Part shown: positions 7,660 to 15,502 of the stretch, piece by piece | Numbering within the stretch: the stretch's first letter is position 1 | Layout of the letters: every line of letters begins with the position of its first letter | NCBI GenBank assembly: GCA_035263845.1 | Contig: DATFQY010000005.1 | Location: 1-64,000 of the forward strand | Source of the DNA: JAWOLE01 sp035263845 | Lineage (GTDB): Bacteria > Acidobacteriota > Thermoanaerobaculia > UBA5066 > Gp7-AA6 | Direction: 5' to 3' | Length of the DNA stretch: 64,000 nucleotides | Notes under the pieces: generated by a model | The model's database searches: none | What the model saw: the letters and a program-made list of their open reading frames with translations, nothing else | What the model was told of the DNA's origin: nothing | Translations under genes and position numbers: made by a program

Positions 7660-8279
7660 CGGTCCCCGAGCTCGATCGTCTGGTCGGGCTCCAGGAAATC
7701 GCGCGAATCGTTCGAAGCGAGCACGACGAGCCCGGCGCGTCTTTGCGCCCCGACGGCCTTCTCGACGATGGCGCGGCCGTCGGCGTCGAGGCCGATCATC
7801 GGCTCGTCGAGCAGCAAGATCGGCGGGTCGAAGAGGAGCGAGAATGCGATCTTCAACCGCTGCTTCATCCCGGTCGAGAAGGCGCCGACCCTCCGGTCGA
7901 ACGCGCCGGAGAGGCCGACGTCGTCCAGGCGTTGCGCGATCGCGGCTTCGCCGGCCGGCCGCCCGCCCGCCCTCCCGAAGAAGCGCAGGTTCTCGACCGC
8001 CGTGAAATCCTCGTAGAACGCGAGGTCCGGCCCCGCCCACCCCACCGCCAGGCGTCTCTCGTCGCCGGCCAGCTCCGCGTCGCCGCGGCGGACCGAGACG
8101 GAGCCGGAGCTCGCGTGGGCGAGCGACGCGAGGATCTTCAGCAGCGTCGTCTTGCCGCTGCCGTTCCTTCCCCGGACCGCGAGGAACCCGGACTCGGCGC
8201 GAAAGGAGAGCTTCGTGAAGAGAGGCGGCCCCGCGAAGGCCTTCGACAGCTCCCGGGCCTCGAGCGTGGTTGCGAGCAC
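7635..8279 (-). CDS. ccmA: Heme exporter ATP-binding subunit CcmA
   Basis: 214-residue ABC ATPase. The Walker A motif is GRNGSGKTT (about residues 37-45), the signature is FSTGMKQRL (in place of LSGGQ, as usual in CcmA), and Walker B is ILLLDEP, followed by a switch region that has Asn where the His would be (LASNDS). It energises the CcmABCD complex that handles holo-CcmE. The start is GTG 8279. It is divergent from the cytochrome oxidase operon across a 164-base control region. The last residues TADVRR come from the heptad array, so the natural C-terminus may vary between strains. Confidence 0.9.
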   Translation of the reverse strand: MLATTLEARELSKAFAGPPLFTKLSFRAESGFLAVRGRNGSGKTTLLKILASLAHASSGSVSVRRGDAELAGDERRLAVGWAGPDLAFYEDFTAVENLRFFGRAGGRPAGEAAIAQRLDDVGLSGAFDRRVGAFSTGMKQRLKIAFSLLFDPPILLLDEPMIGLDADGRAIVEKAVGAQRRAGLVVLASNDSRDFLEPDQTIELGDRETADVRR

Positions 8280-8314
8280 TCCCGCAAACGTTAGCAGAAG
8301 CGCACGCCGTCGCC

Positions 8315-8343
8315 TTGAAGCGAATGCCTCGCTTCTATATGAT
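8315..8343 (+). promoter_or_regulatory. Probable cox operon promoter with a palindrome between -35 and -10
   Basis: TTGAAG at 8315-8320 and TATGAT at 8338-8343 are separated by 17 bases, a good sigma-70-type promoter, about 100 bases ahead of the cupredoxin gene. A perfect inverted repeat, GAAGCGA-ATGCC-TCGCTTC (8317-8335), starts in the -35 box and fills almost all of the spacer. An operator in this position suits a repressor or a MerR-type activator. The regulator is not identifiable here. Confidence 0.55.
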
Positions 8344-8443
8344 CCGGCGGATTCCCGTTCGACTCGAGATGTGCGCGTGGGGCGCGCGCCCGGGCCGGGC
8401 GCGGATGGGCGAGTTCGTGAAAACTGGATCGAAGGGAGATTGG

Positions 8444-9247
8444 ATGTCGAAGAGGGTCGCGACGTTACTGCTCGCGCTGGCGATCGCGCTGACGTTCGCC
8501 GCGTGCGGAGGCAAGGAAGAGGACGAGGAAGAGGCGGCGGCTCCCGCCAAGCCCGCGGCGTCGACCGCCGCGGCGGCCCCGGCCGCGGCGCCCGCGGCGG
8601 CCCCGGCAGGGGGAGGCGCCACGATCACGGGCAAGGTCGCGTTCACGGGGACGGCTCCGGCCAAGGAGCAGATCAAGATGGACGCCGACGCGTACTGCAA
8701 GGGGGCGCACGCCGAGCCCGTCTACACGCAGGAGGTCGTCGTCAACGGAAACGGGACGCTCGAGTGGGTCCTGGTCTACGTCAAGGAGGGCGTCACGGGG
8801 AGCTACCCGCCGCCCGCCACGCCGGTCACGCTGGACCAGAAGGGGTGCCAGTACTCGCCCCACATCTTCGGGATCCAGGCGGGCCAGCCGCTGAAGATCG
8901 TCAACAGCGACGGGACGCTCCACAACATTCACGCCCTTCCGAAGGTCAACGCCGAGTTCAACATCGGACAGCCCTTCCAGAAGATGGAGACGCTCAAGAA
9001 GTTCGACAAGGCCGAGGTCCCGCTGCGGTTCAAGTGCGACGTCCACAAGTGGATGGGCGCTTACTGCGGCGTCTTCAACCACCCGTTCTTCGCGACGACC
9101 AACGACCAGGGGACCTTCGAGATCAAGGGCCTGCCGGCGGGCAACTATGTCATCGAGGCCTGGCAGGAGAAGTACGGGGCGCAGACTCAGAACGTGACCG
9201 TCTCCGGTTCAGAGACCAAGACGGTCGATTTCTCGTTCAAGGGCTAG
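8444..9247 (+). CDS. Cupredoxin-like lipoprotein, likely electron-transfer or copper protein
   Basis: 267 residues. It begins with a lipoprotein signal (MSKRVATLLL...LTFAACGG, Cys about residue 20), then an acidic and Ala/Pro-rich linker, then a beta-rich domain with possible type-1 copper ligands H160/H163, C198, H201 and M204 (LHNIH and KCDVHKWM). The C-terminal part (GTFEIKGLPAGNYVIEAW) looks like a carboxypeptidase-regulatory-like beta sandwich. The start is ATG 8444, preceded by GGGAG. It lies 11 bases before coxB, so it may donate electrons to CuA or help load copper. Copper binding is inference from ligand spacing. Confidence 0.72.
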   Translation: MSKRVATLLLALAIALTFAACGGKEEDEEEAAAPAKPAASTAAAAPAAAPAAAPAGGGATITGKVAFTGTAPAKEQIKMDADAYCKGAHAEPVYTQEVVVNGNGTLEWVLVYVKEGVTGSYPPPATPVTLDQKGCQYSPHIFGIQAGQPLKIVNSDGTLHNIHALPKVNAEFNIGQPFQKMETLKKFDKAEVPLRFKCDVHKWMGAYCGVFNHPFFATTNDQGTFEIKGLPAGNYVIEAWQEKYGAQTQNVTVSGSETKTVDFSFKG

Positions 9248-9258
9248 GGGTCACTCGG

Positions 9259-10044
9259 GTGAGCGGGCTTCTCGCGGCGGCGCTTCCGTTCTGGCTCCAT
9301 CTGCCCGAAGGGGTCTCGAGCTACAGCGGGAAGATCGACGGGATCTTCTCGCTCATCCTCTGGATCACCGGGATCATCTTCATTCTGGTCGAGGCTCTCC
9401 TGCTCTACTTCCTCTTCCGCTACCGGAGCCGGGAGGGGCGCCGCGCCCACTACACGCACGGCAACAACCGGATCGAGGTCATCTGGACGATCGTCCCGGC
9501 CTTCATCTGCGTCGTGCTGGCGCTACTGTCGCGAAGAAGCTGGGCGGAGATCAAGCAGCAGATGCCGGGCGACGCGATGCAGATCGAGATCCTGGCCGAG
9601 CAGTTCGCCTGGAACATCCGGTACCCTGGCCCCGACGGGAAACTCAACACGGCCGACGACATCGTCACGCTGAACCAGCTGCACTTCCCGGTGGGCCGGT
9701 CGGTCGTCGCGACGCTCCGCTCCAAGGACGTCATCCACTCCTTCTTCCTGCCGGAGTTCCGCGTCAAGCAGGACGCGGTCCCAGGGATGTCCACCCGGAT
9801 CTGGTTCGACGGGATGCGCACCGGGCACTGGGAGATCGCCTGCGCCGAGCTGTGCGGGCTGGGCCACTACCGGATGAAGGGGTTCGTCACGGTCGAGACG
9901 CCGCAGGAATTCGAGAAGTGGCTCGCCGAGCAGGCGCCGGCCCAGCCGGCGCAGGCCGCGCCGGGTCAGCCCGCTCCGGCGGCTCCCGCCCCGGCGGCGC
10001 CGACGCCGCACCCGGCGGCACAGGAGGGGAAACAGGGGTCATGA
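9259..10044 (+). CDS. coxB: Cytochrome c oxidase subunit II
   Basis: 261 residues. Two N-terminal membrane helices are followed by a periplasmic cupredoxin domain with the complete CuA site C195AELC199GLGH203YRM206, the entry point for electrons from cytochrome c. A Pro/Ala-rich tail of about 30 residues closes the protein, and no fused cytochrome c domain is present. The start is GTG 9259; the frame is open far upstream, but that is shadow over the cupredoxin gene. The stop overlaps coxA as ATGA. Confidence 0.93.
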   Translation: MSGLLAAALPFWLHLPEGVSSYSGKIDGIFSLILWITGIIFILVEALLLYFLFRYRSREGRRAHYTHGNNRIEVIWTIVPAFICVVLALLSRRSWAEIKQQMPGDAMQIEILAEQFAWNIRYPGPDGKLNTADDIVTLNQLHFPVGRSVVATLRSKDVIHSFFLPEFRVKQDAVPGMSTRIWFDGMRTGHWEIACAELCGLGHYRMKGFVTVETPQEFEKWLAEQAPAQPAQAAPGQPAPAAPAPAAPTPHPAAQEGKQGS

Positions 10045-11858
10045 GCACCACGATGCCCGAGCCGCTTCGCATTCCGGAGCCCGAGGCCGCGCCCGCACCC
10101 GCGCACATTCCGGGCGTCCATCCGGCGCCGACGTCCTTCTGGCGGAAATACATCTTCTCGCTCGACCACAAGGTCATCGGCAAGCAGTACCTCTTCTACG
10201 CGCTCGCGATGCTCATCGTCGGAGGGCTGCTGGCGATTCTCGTCCGCTGGCAGCTCGCCTGGCCCGGCCGGCCGATCGCGTTCATGGGCAAGCTCTTCCC
10301 GGAGGGGATGCCCAACGGCCAGATGCTGCCGGAGTTCTACAACTCGCTGTTCACGATGCACGCGACGATCATGATCTTCTTCGCGATCATGCCGATCCTG
10401 ATCGGCGCGTTCGGCAACTTCGTCGTGCCGATCCAGATCGGGGCGCGCGACATGGCGTTCCCGACTCTGAACATGCTGTCCTTCTGGACCGCGGTTCCGG
10501 CGGCGGTGATCATCATCTGGTCCTTTTTCGTGACCGGGGGCGCGGCACAGTCGGGCTGGACCTCGTACGCGCCGCTCTCGATCATCCAGCCCAGAGGGCA
10601 GACGCTCTGGCTGCTGTCGCTCCTGTTCCTCGGGCTCTCGTCGCTGCTGACGGCGGTCAACTTCATCACGACGATCATCAACATGCGGGCGCCGGGGATG
10701 ACGTTCTTCCGGCTGCCGCTGACGGTGTGGGCGCTCTTCATCACGGCGATCCTGCTGCTGCTGGCGCTGCCGGTGCTGTCGGGCGCGCTGATCATGATGC
10801 TCTTCGACCGGGTGCTCGGGACGACCTTCTTCCTTCCGGCGGGGATGATCGTGTCGGGCCAGCCATGGCCCAACGCGGGGGGCGGCCAGGCGCTCCTGTG
10901 GCAGCACCTGTTCTGGTTCTTCGGGCACCCCGAGGTCTACATCATGATCCTGCCGGCCATGGGGATCACCTCGGAGATCCTCCCGGTCTTCTCTCGCAAA
11001 CCGATCTTCGGATACCGAGCGATGGCGTACTCGATCATGGGCATCGCGGGCCTCGGGTTCATCGTGTGGGGCCACCACATGTTCCAGAGCGGCATGAACC
11101 CGACGCTCGGCACGACCTTCATGATCTCGACGATGGTCATCGCGGTGCCCTCGGCCATCAAGACCTTCAACTGGCTGGGGACGCTGTGGGGCGGCAACAT
11201 CCACTTCACGACGCCGATGCTGAACGCGGTCTCGTTCGTCGCGATGTTCGTCATCGGCGGGCTGTCGGGGATCTTCATGGCCTCGACCCCGGTGGACATC
11301 TTCATCCACGACACGTACTTCATCGTCGGGCACATCCACTACGTGCTCTTCGGCGGCTCGCTCTTCGGGGCCTTCGCCGGCCTCTACTACTGGTACCCGA
11401 AGATGTTCGGGCGCTGCATGAGCGAAAAGTGGGGGAAGGTCCACTGGTTTCTGACGTTCGTGACCTTCAACCTCGTTTTCTTCCCGATGCACTTCCTCGG
11501 GATGCGCGGGATGCAGCGGCGCATCTACGACTACACGCAGTACGCGCACTTGAAGGGCCTCCAGCCCATGAACCAGTTCATGACGATCTCGCTCTTCGTC
11601 CTGGGGGCGGCGCAGATCATCCTGGTGTTCAACTTCTTCCTCTCGATGAGGCGCGGCAAGGTCGCGGGGCCCAACCCGTGGCGGGCCAACACGCTCGAGT
11701 GGCAGACATCCTCTCCGCCGCCGCACGAGAATTTCACCGGGCACATCCCGACGGTCTACCGCGGGCCCTACGAGTACAGCGCGCCCGAGCGGGCCGACGA
11801 CCACTGGCCGCAGAACGAGCCGCCCGGGGCCGCGTCTGCTGTGGGAGCCCATGGCTGA
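10041..11858 (+). CDS. coxA: Cytochrome c oxidase subunit I
   Basis: 605 residues, the catalytic heme-copper subunit of an aa3-type oxidase that reduces oxygen and pumps protons. CuB ligands are H296 in GHPEVY (with Y300 for the His-Tyr crosslink) and H345/H346 in GHHMF. The heme ligand region HDTYFIVGHIHYV follows. The E in GHPEVY places it with A-family oxidases. An N-terminal Pro/Glu-rich cytoplasmic stretch precedes the first helix. The start is ATG 10041, overlapping the coxB stop, and the end overlaps ctaA by eight bases. Confidence 0.96.
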   Translation: MSTTMPEPLRIPEPEAAPAPAHIPGVHPAPTSFWRKYIFSLDHKVIGKQYLFYALAMLIVGGLLAILVRWQLAWPGRPIAFMGKLFPEGMPNGQMLPEFYNSLFTMHATIMIFFAIMPILIGAFGNFVVPIQIGARDMAFPTLNMLSFWTAVPAAVIIIWSFFVTGGAAQSGWTSYAPLSIIQPRGQTLWLLSLLFLGLSSLLTAVNFITTIINMRAPGMTFFRLPLTVWALFITAILLLLALPVLSGALIMMLFDRVLGTTFFLPAGMIVSGQPWPNAGGGQALLWQHLFWFFGHPEVYIMILPAMGITSEILPVFSRKPIFGYRAMAYSIMGIAGLGFIVWGHHMFQSGMNPTLGTTFMISTMVIAVPSAIKTFNWLGTLWGGNIHFTTPMLNAVSFVAMFVIGGLSGIFMASTPVDIFIHDTYFIVGHIHYVLFGGSLFGAFAGLYYWYPKMFGRCMSEKWGKVHWFLTFVTFNLVFFPMHFLGMRGMQRRIYDYTQYAHLKGLQPMNQFMTISLFVLGAAQIILVFNFFLSMRRGKVAGPNPWRANTLEWQTSSPPPHENFTGHIPTVYRGPYEYSAPERADDHWPQNEPPGAASAVGAHG

Positions 11859-12789
11859 AGCCGGCCGTCCCGCCAACGTGGGCCTTCACCGCTTCGCGGT
11901 GGCCGCGGCGATCGCCACGCTCTTCCTGATCTTCGCGGGAGGGCTGGTCACCTCGACGGAGTCGGGCCTCTCCGTGCCGGACTGGCCGCTCTCCTACGGC
12001 CGGCTGATGCCGCCGATGGTGGGCGGGATCTTCTACGAGCACGGCCACCGGATGGTGGCGACGACGGTAGGGATCCTGACCGTGATCCTCGCGGTCTGGC
12101 TCTCCCGGCGCGAACCGCGCCGGTGGGTCCGACGCCTCGGCTGGGCGGCGCTGGCCGCGGTCGTGGCGCAAGGAGTCCTCGGCGGAATAACCGTGATCTT
12201 CCTCCTCCCGACGGCGGTCTCGGTCGCCCACGCCTGCCTCGCCCAGACGTTCTTCTGCCTCGTCGTGACGATTGCCGTCGTGACGTCGAAGAGGTGGCGC
12301 GAGGGCCGAGCCGCGGGCGGCGGCGGAGTCACGCGGATCGGCGCCGCGACCGTCGCGGTGGTCTTCCTGCAACTGTTGGTCGGCGCGCTCATGCGGCACA
12401 ACAAGGCCGGCCTCGCGATCCCGGACTTCCCGCTGGCGCTCGGCCGCGTGGTGCCGCCGCTCGACTCGTTCCCGGTCGCAATCCACTTCCTGCACCGCGT
12501 GACGGCCGTGCTGGTGCTCGGCTTCGCCGTCGCTTGCGGCGCGCGGGCCTTCGCCTCCCGCAGACCCGGATTGAAGAAGACAGCCATCCTGCTGATCGGC
12601 CTCGTGTGCGTCCAGATCACGCTCGGGGCGCTGACGGTCCTGACTCACAAGTCCGTCGCGATCACCACGGCGCACGTCGCGACCGGGGCGCTGATCCTCG
12701 GGACGGCGCTCGCGTTCACGCTGGCAACTCTCAAGACCGGGCGCGCCGCGGGCGGCGCCCGCCGGGCGCATCTGGAGGCGGTGGCTTGA
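11851..12789 (+). CDS. ctaA: Heme A synthase
   Basis: 312 residues with eight predicted membrane helices in two related halves, the CtaA/COX15 layout. Conserved features include EHGHRM in the first half and HFLHR in the second (paired heme-ligating His), and the repeated GLSVPDWPL / GLAIPDFPL motifs after helix 1 of each half. It oxidises the methyl group of heme O to a formyl to make heme A for CoxA. Placement directly after coxA with an eight-base overlap and ahead of ctaB makes this assignment secure. Confidence 0.95.
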   Translation: MAEAGRPANVGLHRFAVAAAIATLFLIFAGGLVTSTESGLSVPDWPLSYGRLMPPMVGGIFYEHGHRMVATTVGILTVILAVWLSRREPRRWVRRLGWAALAAVVAQGVLGGITVIFLLPTAVSVAHACLAQTFFCLVVTIAVVTSKRWREGRAAGGGGVTRIGAATVAVVFLQLLVGALMRHNKAGLAIPDFPLALGRVVPPLDSFPVAIHFLHRVTAVLVLGFAVACGARAFASRRPGLKKTAILLIGLVCVQITLGALTVLTHKSVAITTAHVATGALILGTALAFTLATLKTGRAAGGARRAHLEAVA

Positions 12790-13667
12790 GGGCCGTCGCT
12801 TCGGCGCTCGCTGCCTCGCCCTCGAGGGTCGGAGCGTTCCTCGAGCTGACCAAGCCCCGGATCACGGCTCTCGTGCTCGTCACGGCCGCCGTCGGCTACG
12901 CGATCGGCGCCGGGAGCGGACTCGATCCCCTCGTCTTCCTCGCGCTGATGGCCGGGACCGCGATGGTCGCCGGGGGCGCGTCGGCCCTGAACCAGTACTC
13001 CGAGCGCGAGGCGGACGCGCGGATGGAGCGCACCCGCCGCCGACCGCTCCCGTCGGGGCGCGTTTCCCCGGGCGAGGCGCTCGCCTTCGGCCTCGCCATT
13101 TCCGGCGCGGGCCTCGTCGTTCTCGCGACGATCAACCCGCTGACGGCGATCCTGGGAGCGATCGCGCTGACGAGCTACGCGCTTCTCTACACGCCGTTGA
13201 AGCGGATTACGTCCCTCTGCACGGTCGTGGGCGCGGTCCCGGGGGCGATCCCGCCGCTGATGGGCTGGGCGGCCGCGCGCGGCAGCCTCTCGGCCGGAGC
13301 GTGGGCCCTCTTCGGGGTCCTCTTCCTCTGGCAGCTCCCTCACTTCCTGGCCATCGGCTGGATCTACCGCGAGGACTACGCGCGCGGCGGGTTCCCGATG
13401 CTGACGGTGCTCGACCCCGACGGCGCCTCGACGGGGCGCCAGATGATGCTCTACTCGGCCGCGCTCGTACCGGTGACGCTGCTGGCCGGCGCCCTGGCGT
13501 CGGCCGGCCCCGGGTACCTGTGGAGCGCGCTCGCGCTGGGAGCGCTCTTTTTCGCCGGCTCGGCGAGGTTCTTCCGGCAGAGGTCGCTGGCCTCGGCTCG
13601 GCTGGTGTTTCTCGTTTCGATCCTCTACCTGCCGGTCGTCCTCGGCCTCATGGTGTTCGACCGATGA
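12786..13667 (+). CDS. ctaB: Protoheme IX farnesyltransferase (heme O synthase)
   Basis: 293 residues of the UbiA prenyltransferase family. The first Asp-rich motif region reads NQYSEREADARMERTRRRPLP in outline (N-x3-E-x2-D-x3-R-T-x2-RPLP), diagnostic of CtaB/COX10, and the second is YREDYARGG. It adds a farnesyl tail to heme B. The start is TTG 12786, overlapping the ctaA stop as TTGA; no ATG or GTG lies in a suitable place and the conserved N-terminal helix (FLELTKPRIT) follows about 20 residues later. Longer upstream reading is a shadow of ctaA. Confidence 0.94.
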   Translation: MRAVASALAASPSRVGAFLELTKPRITALVLVTAAVGYAIGAGSGLDPLVFLALMAGTAMVAGGASALNQYSEREADARMERTRRRPLPSGRVSPGEALAFGLAISGAGLVVLATINPLTAILGAIALTSYALLYTPLKRITSLCTVVGAVPGAIPPLMGWAAARGSLSAGAWALFGVLFLWQLPHFLAIGWIYREDYARGGFPMLTVLDPDGASTGRQMMLYSAALVPVTLLAGALASAGPGYLWSALALGALFFAGSARFFRQRSLASARLVFLVSILYLPVVLGLMVFDR

Positions 13668-13795
13668 GCGAGACGCCCGCACCGACCGCCGCCGAGCGGA
13701 TCGCCAGATGGAGGACGCTGCTCCTCCTGCTCCTGATCATGGGAGGGCTCTTCTTCGGGTCGATCCTCTTCATCCTTTCCCGGGCGCCGAAGTAA
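13664..13795 (+). CDS. 43-residue single-span membrane protein of the cox operon
   Basis: Tiny protein with a polar N-terminus (MSETPAPTAAERIARWR), one membrane helix rich in Leu and Gly, and a short basic tail. The start overlaps the ctaB stop as ATGA, and the next cox gene starts 13 bases later behind AAGGAGAAACC, so it is embedded in the operon and probably real. Similar tiny proteins accompany many bacterial cox operons and may be a small oxidase subunit or assembly helper; I cannot assign a family name. Confidence 0.68.
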   Translation: MSETPAPTAAERIARWRTLLLLLLIMGGLFFGSILFILSRAPK

Positions 13796-13808
13796 CAAGG
13801 AGAAACCG

Positions 13809-14099
13809 ATGACGGAGTCCGGTCACAAGTCCCCGAACTACATGGCCATCTTCTGGTGGCTCGCCGGGTTCACCGCCGTCGAGGTCGCGTACTCCTCGAT
13901 CCTGCCGCACAGCCAGAAGGCCCTGTTGATCATCGGGCTCGTCGGCTTCGCGGCGATCAAGGCGACGCTCGTGGCGCTGTACTTCATGCACTTGAGATTC
14001 GAGCGCAAGAGCCTGGGGATCATCGTCGGCTCGACGCTCATCCTGGGCGTGATCCTCGTCTCCGTCGGAATGGCGGAGACGTGGCTGCCACGCCCCTGA
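13809..14099 (+). CDS. Cytochrome c oxidase subunit IV-type protein
   Basis: 96 residues with three predicted membrane helices. The segment IKATLVALYFMHLRFE is the hallmark of the prokaryotic cytochrome c oxidase subunit IV / CoxD-like family (K-x-x-LVxxYFMHL). A ribosome site AAGGAG stands about six bases before the ATG. It sits just upstream of coxC as usual. The role is structural or stabilising in the oxidase; a catalytic function is not expected. Confidence 0.87.
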   Translation: MTESGHKSPNYMAIFWWLAGFTAVEVAYSSILPHSQKALLIIGLVGFAAIKATLVALYFMHLRFERKSLGIIVGSTLILGVILVSVGMAETWLPRP

Positions 14100-14112
14100 C
14101 GAAGGAGTCCTG

Positions 14113-14715
14113 ATGGAAGCGATCGCGGTCCCCCACGGGCACGGGCACGAGGAGGAATACACCACGACGGGAATCCCCCACGACAAGATGGGGATGTGGG
14201 TCTTCCTCTGCTCCGAGGTCATGTTCTTCACCGGGCTGATCGGGTCCTACATCGTCCTGCGGTTCGCGACGCCGCTCTGGCCGCCCCCGGCGTCGGTCCT
14301 GAACATCCCGCTGACGGCGATGAACACCTTCATCCTGATCTGCTCCTCCGTCACGATGGTTCAGTCGCTCGCCGCGATCTCCCGCAACGACACGCGGAAG
14401 ATGAAGCTCTACCTCTGCCTGACGCTGATGTTCGGGGCGATCTTCCTGTCGATCCAGGGGGTCGAGTACTGGAAGCTCGTCCACGAGGGGTTCAACCCGC
14501 ACGTCTCGCTCTTCGGGTCCGTCTTCTTCACGACAACGGGGTTCCACGGGTTCCACGTCTTCTGCGGCGTCGTCTGCATGGCGTTCGTCACCGGGAAGGC
14601 CTTCCTCGGCAAGTACACGCAGGCGAGCCATCAGGGAATCGAGACGCTGGGCCTCTACTGGCACTTCGTGGACCTGGTGTGGATCGTGCTTTTTACGATC
14701 ATTTACCTGATCTGA
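14113..14715 (+). CDS. coxC: Cytochrome c oxidase subunit III
   Basis: 200 residues, five predicted helices (the short bacterial form without the first two helices of the seven-helix type). Conserved features include the N-terminal GMWVFLCSEVMFFTGL, the Glu in GVEYWKL and the ending GLYWHFVDLVWIVLF, all standard in CoxC/CtaE. A His-rich N-terminus (PHGHGHEE) precedes the first helix. GGAG stands before the ATG, 13 bases after the preceding gene. Subunit III stabilises the oxidase. Confidence 0.95.
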   Translation: MEAIAVPHGHGHEEEYTTTGIPHDKMGMWVFLCSEVMFFTGLIGSYIVLRFATPLWPPPASVLNIPLTAMNTFILICSSVTMVQSLAAISRNDTRKMKLYLCLTLMFGAIFLSIQGVEYWKLVHEGFNPHVSLFGSVFFTTTGFHGFHVFCGVVCMAFVTGKAFLGKYTQASHQGIETLGLYWHFVDLVWIVLFTIIYLI

Positions 14716-15152
14716 CTTTCCGCTGGGCCGACCTGGCCACCCTCAATGCCTGCCTGAACGCGACGAGCGCGCTCTTCCTCCTGCTCGGAAGGAGAGCGAT
14801 CCGGCGGCTGGAGATCGGCCGGCACCGGAGGTTGATGATTTCGGCGGCGGTGACCTCGGGCCTCTTCCTCGTCTCCTACCTGACCTACCACGCCAAGGCC
14901 GGCTCGGTTCGGTTCCCGGGGACGGGCCTCGTCCGGCCGGTGTACTTCGCGATCCTCATCTCGCACACGCTGCTGGCCGCTGCGGTGCCGCCCCTCGCCC
15001 TGAGGGCGCTCTACCTGGGCCTGAAGCGCCGCGATGAGAAGCACCGGCGCGTCGCGCGCTGGGCCTACCCGATCTGGCTCTACGTGTCGGTCACGGGCGT
15101 CCTGGTCTACCTGATGCTCTACCGCCTTTACGCGCCCGGCGGGCTCCGTTAA
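14712..15152 (+). CDS. DUF420 membrane protein, CtaM-like, probably CTG start
   Basis: About 146 residues with four predicted helices. The start pattern DLATLNACLNATSALFLLLG, basic loop, then SGLFLVSYLTYH and a C-terminal WLYVSVTGVLVYLML is the DUF420 family, whose members (CtaM, YozB) assist assembly of heme-A oxidases. Homologues begin only a few residues before LNA. Matching that length requires CTG 14712, which overlaps the coxC stop as CTGA. The only nearby standard codon is GTG 14679, which would overlap coxC by 37 bases and add 11 residues. Family call firm, start uncertain. Confidence 0.83.
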   Translation: MTFRWADLATLNACLNATSALFLLLGRRAIRRLEIGRHRRLMISAAVTSGLFLVSYLTYHAKAGSVRFPGTGLVRPVYFAILISHTLLAAAVPPLALRALYLGLKRRDEKHRRVARWAYPIWLYVSVTGVLVYLMLYRLYAPGGLR

Positions 15153-15172
15153 GGGATAAGATCGTCGGCGCG

Positions 15173-15502
15173 ATGAAAACGGCCGCCCGCGTCCTGCTCG
15201 TCCTCGCGCTCGCCGGCCTCCTGGCCCCGGCCGTTTCGACGGCCTGCCCGCTCTGCAAGGAGGCCAAGTCCGACACCGACTATCCCGGCGGCGCGGCCTC
15301 GCTCCCGAAGGGCTTCTACTACTCGATCCTGCTGATGGTCGGCGCTCCGTTCGCCGTGGTCGGAGGGCTCGGGTTGAAGATCTTCCTCGCCCGCCGGAGG
15401 GCGCTCGCCCCGAACGCCCGGCCGGTGGCGACCCGCGCCGCTTCCGGTCCCGCGGCGGCGGCCTCTCGGCTCCTTCCCGACTCGCGGGGGGCCCAGCCCT
15501 GA
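15173..15502 (+). CDS. Small membrane protein with CPLC motif, end of cox operon
   Basis: 109 residues: a signal-like helix (LLVLALAGLLAPAVSTA), then C-P-L-C-K at about residues 25-29, a second membrane helix (YSILLMVGAPFAVVGGLGLKIFL) and a variable Ala/Arg-rich tail. The exported CxxC could bind metal or be redox-active; a copper or thiol role near a cytochrome oxidase is only a guess. It starts 20 bases after the DUF420 gene and its stop overlaps the next gene as CTGA. I do not recognise a named family. Confidence 0.66.
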   Translation: MKTAARVLLVLALAGLLAPAVSTACPLCKEAKSDTDYPGGAASLPKGFYYSILLMVGAPFAVVGGLGLKIFLARRRALAPNARPVATRAASGPAAAASRLLPDSRGAQP

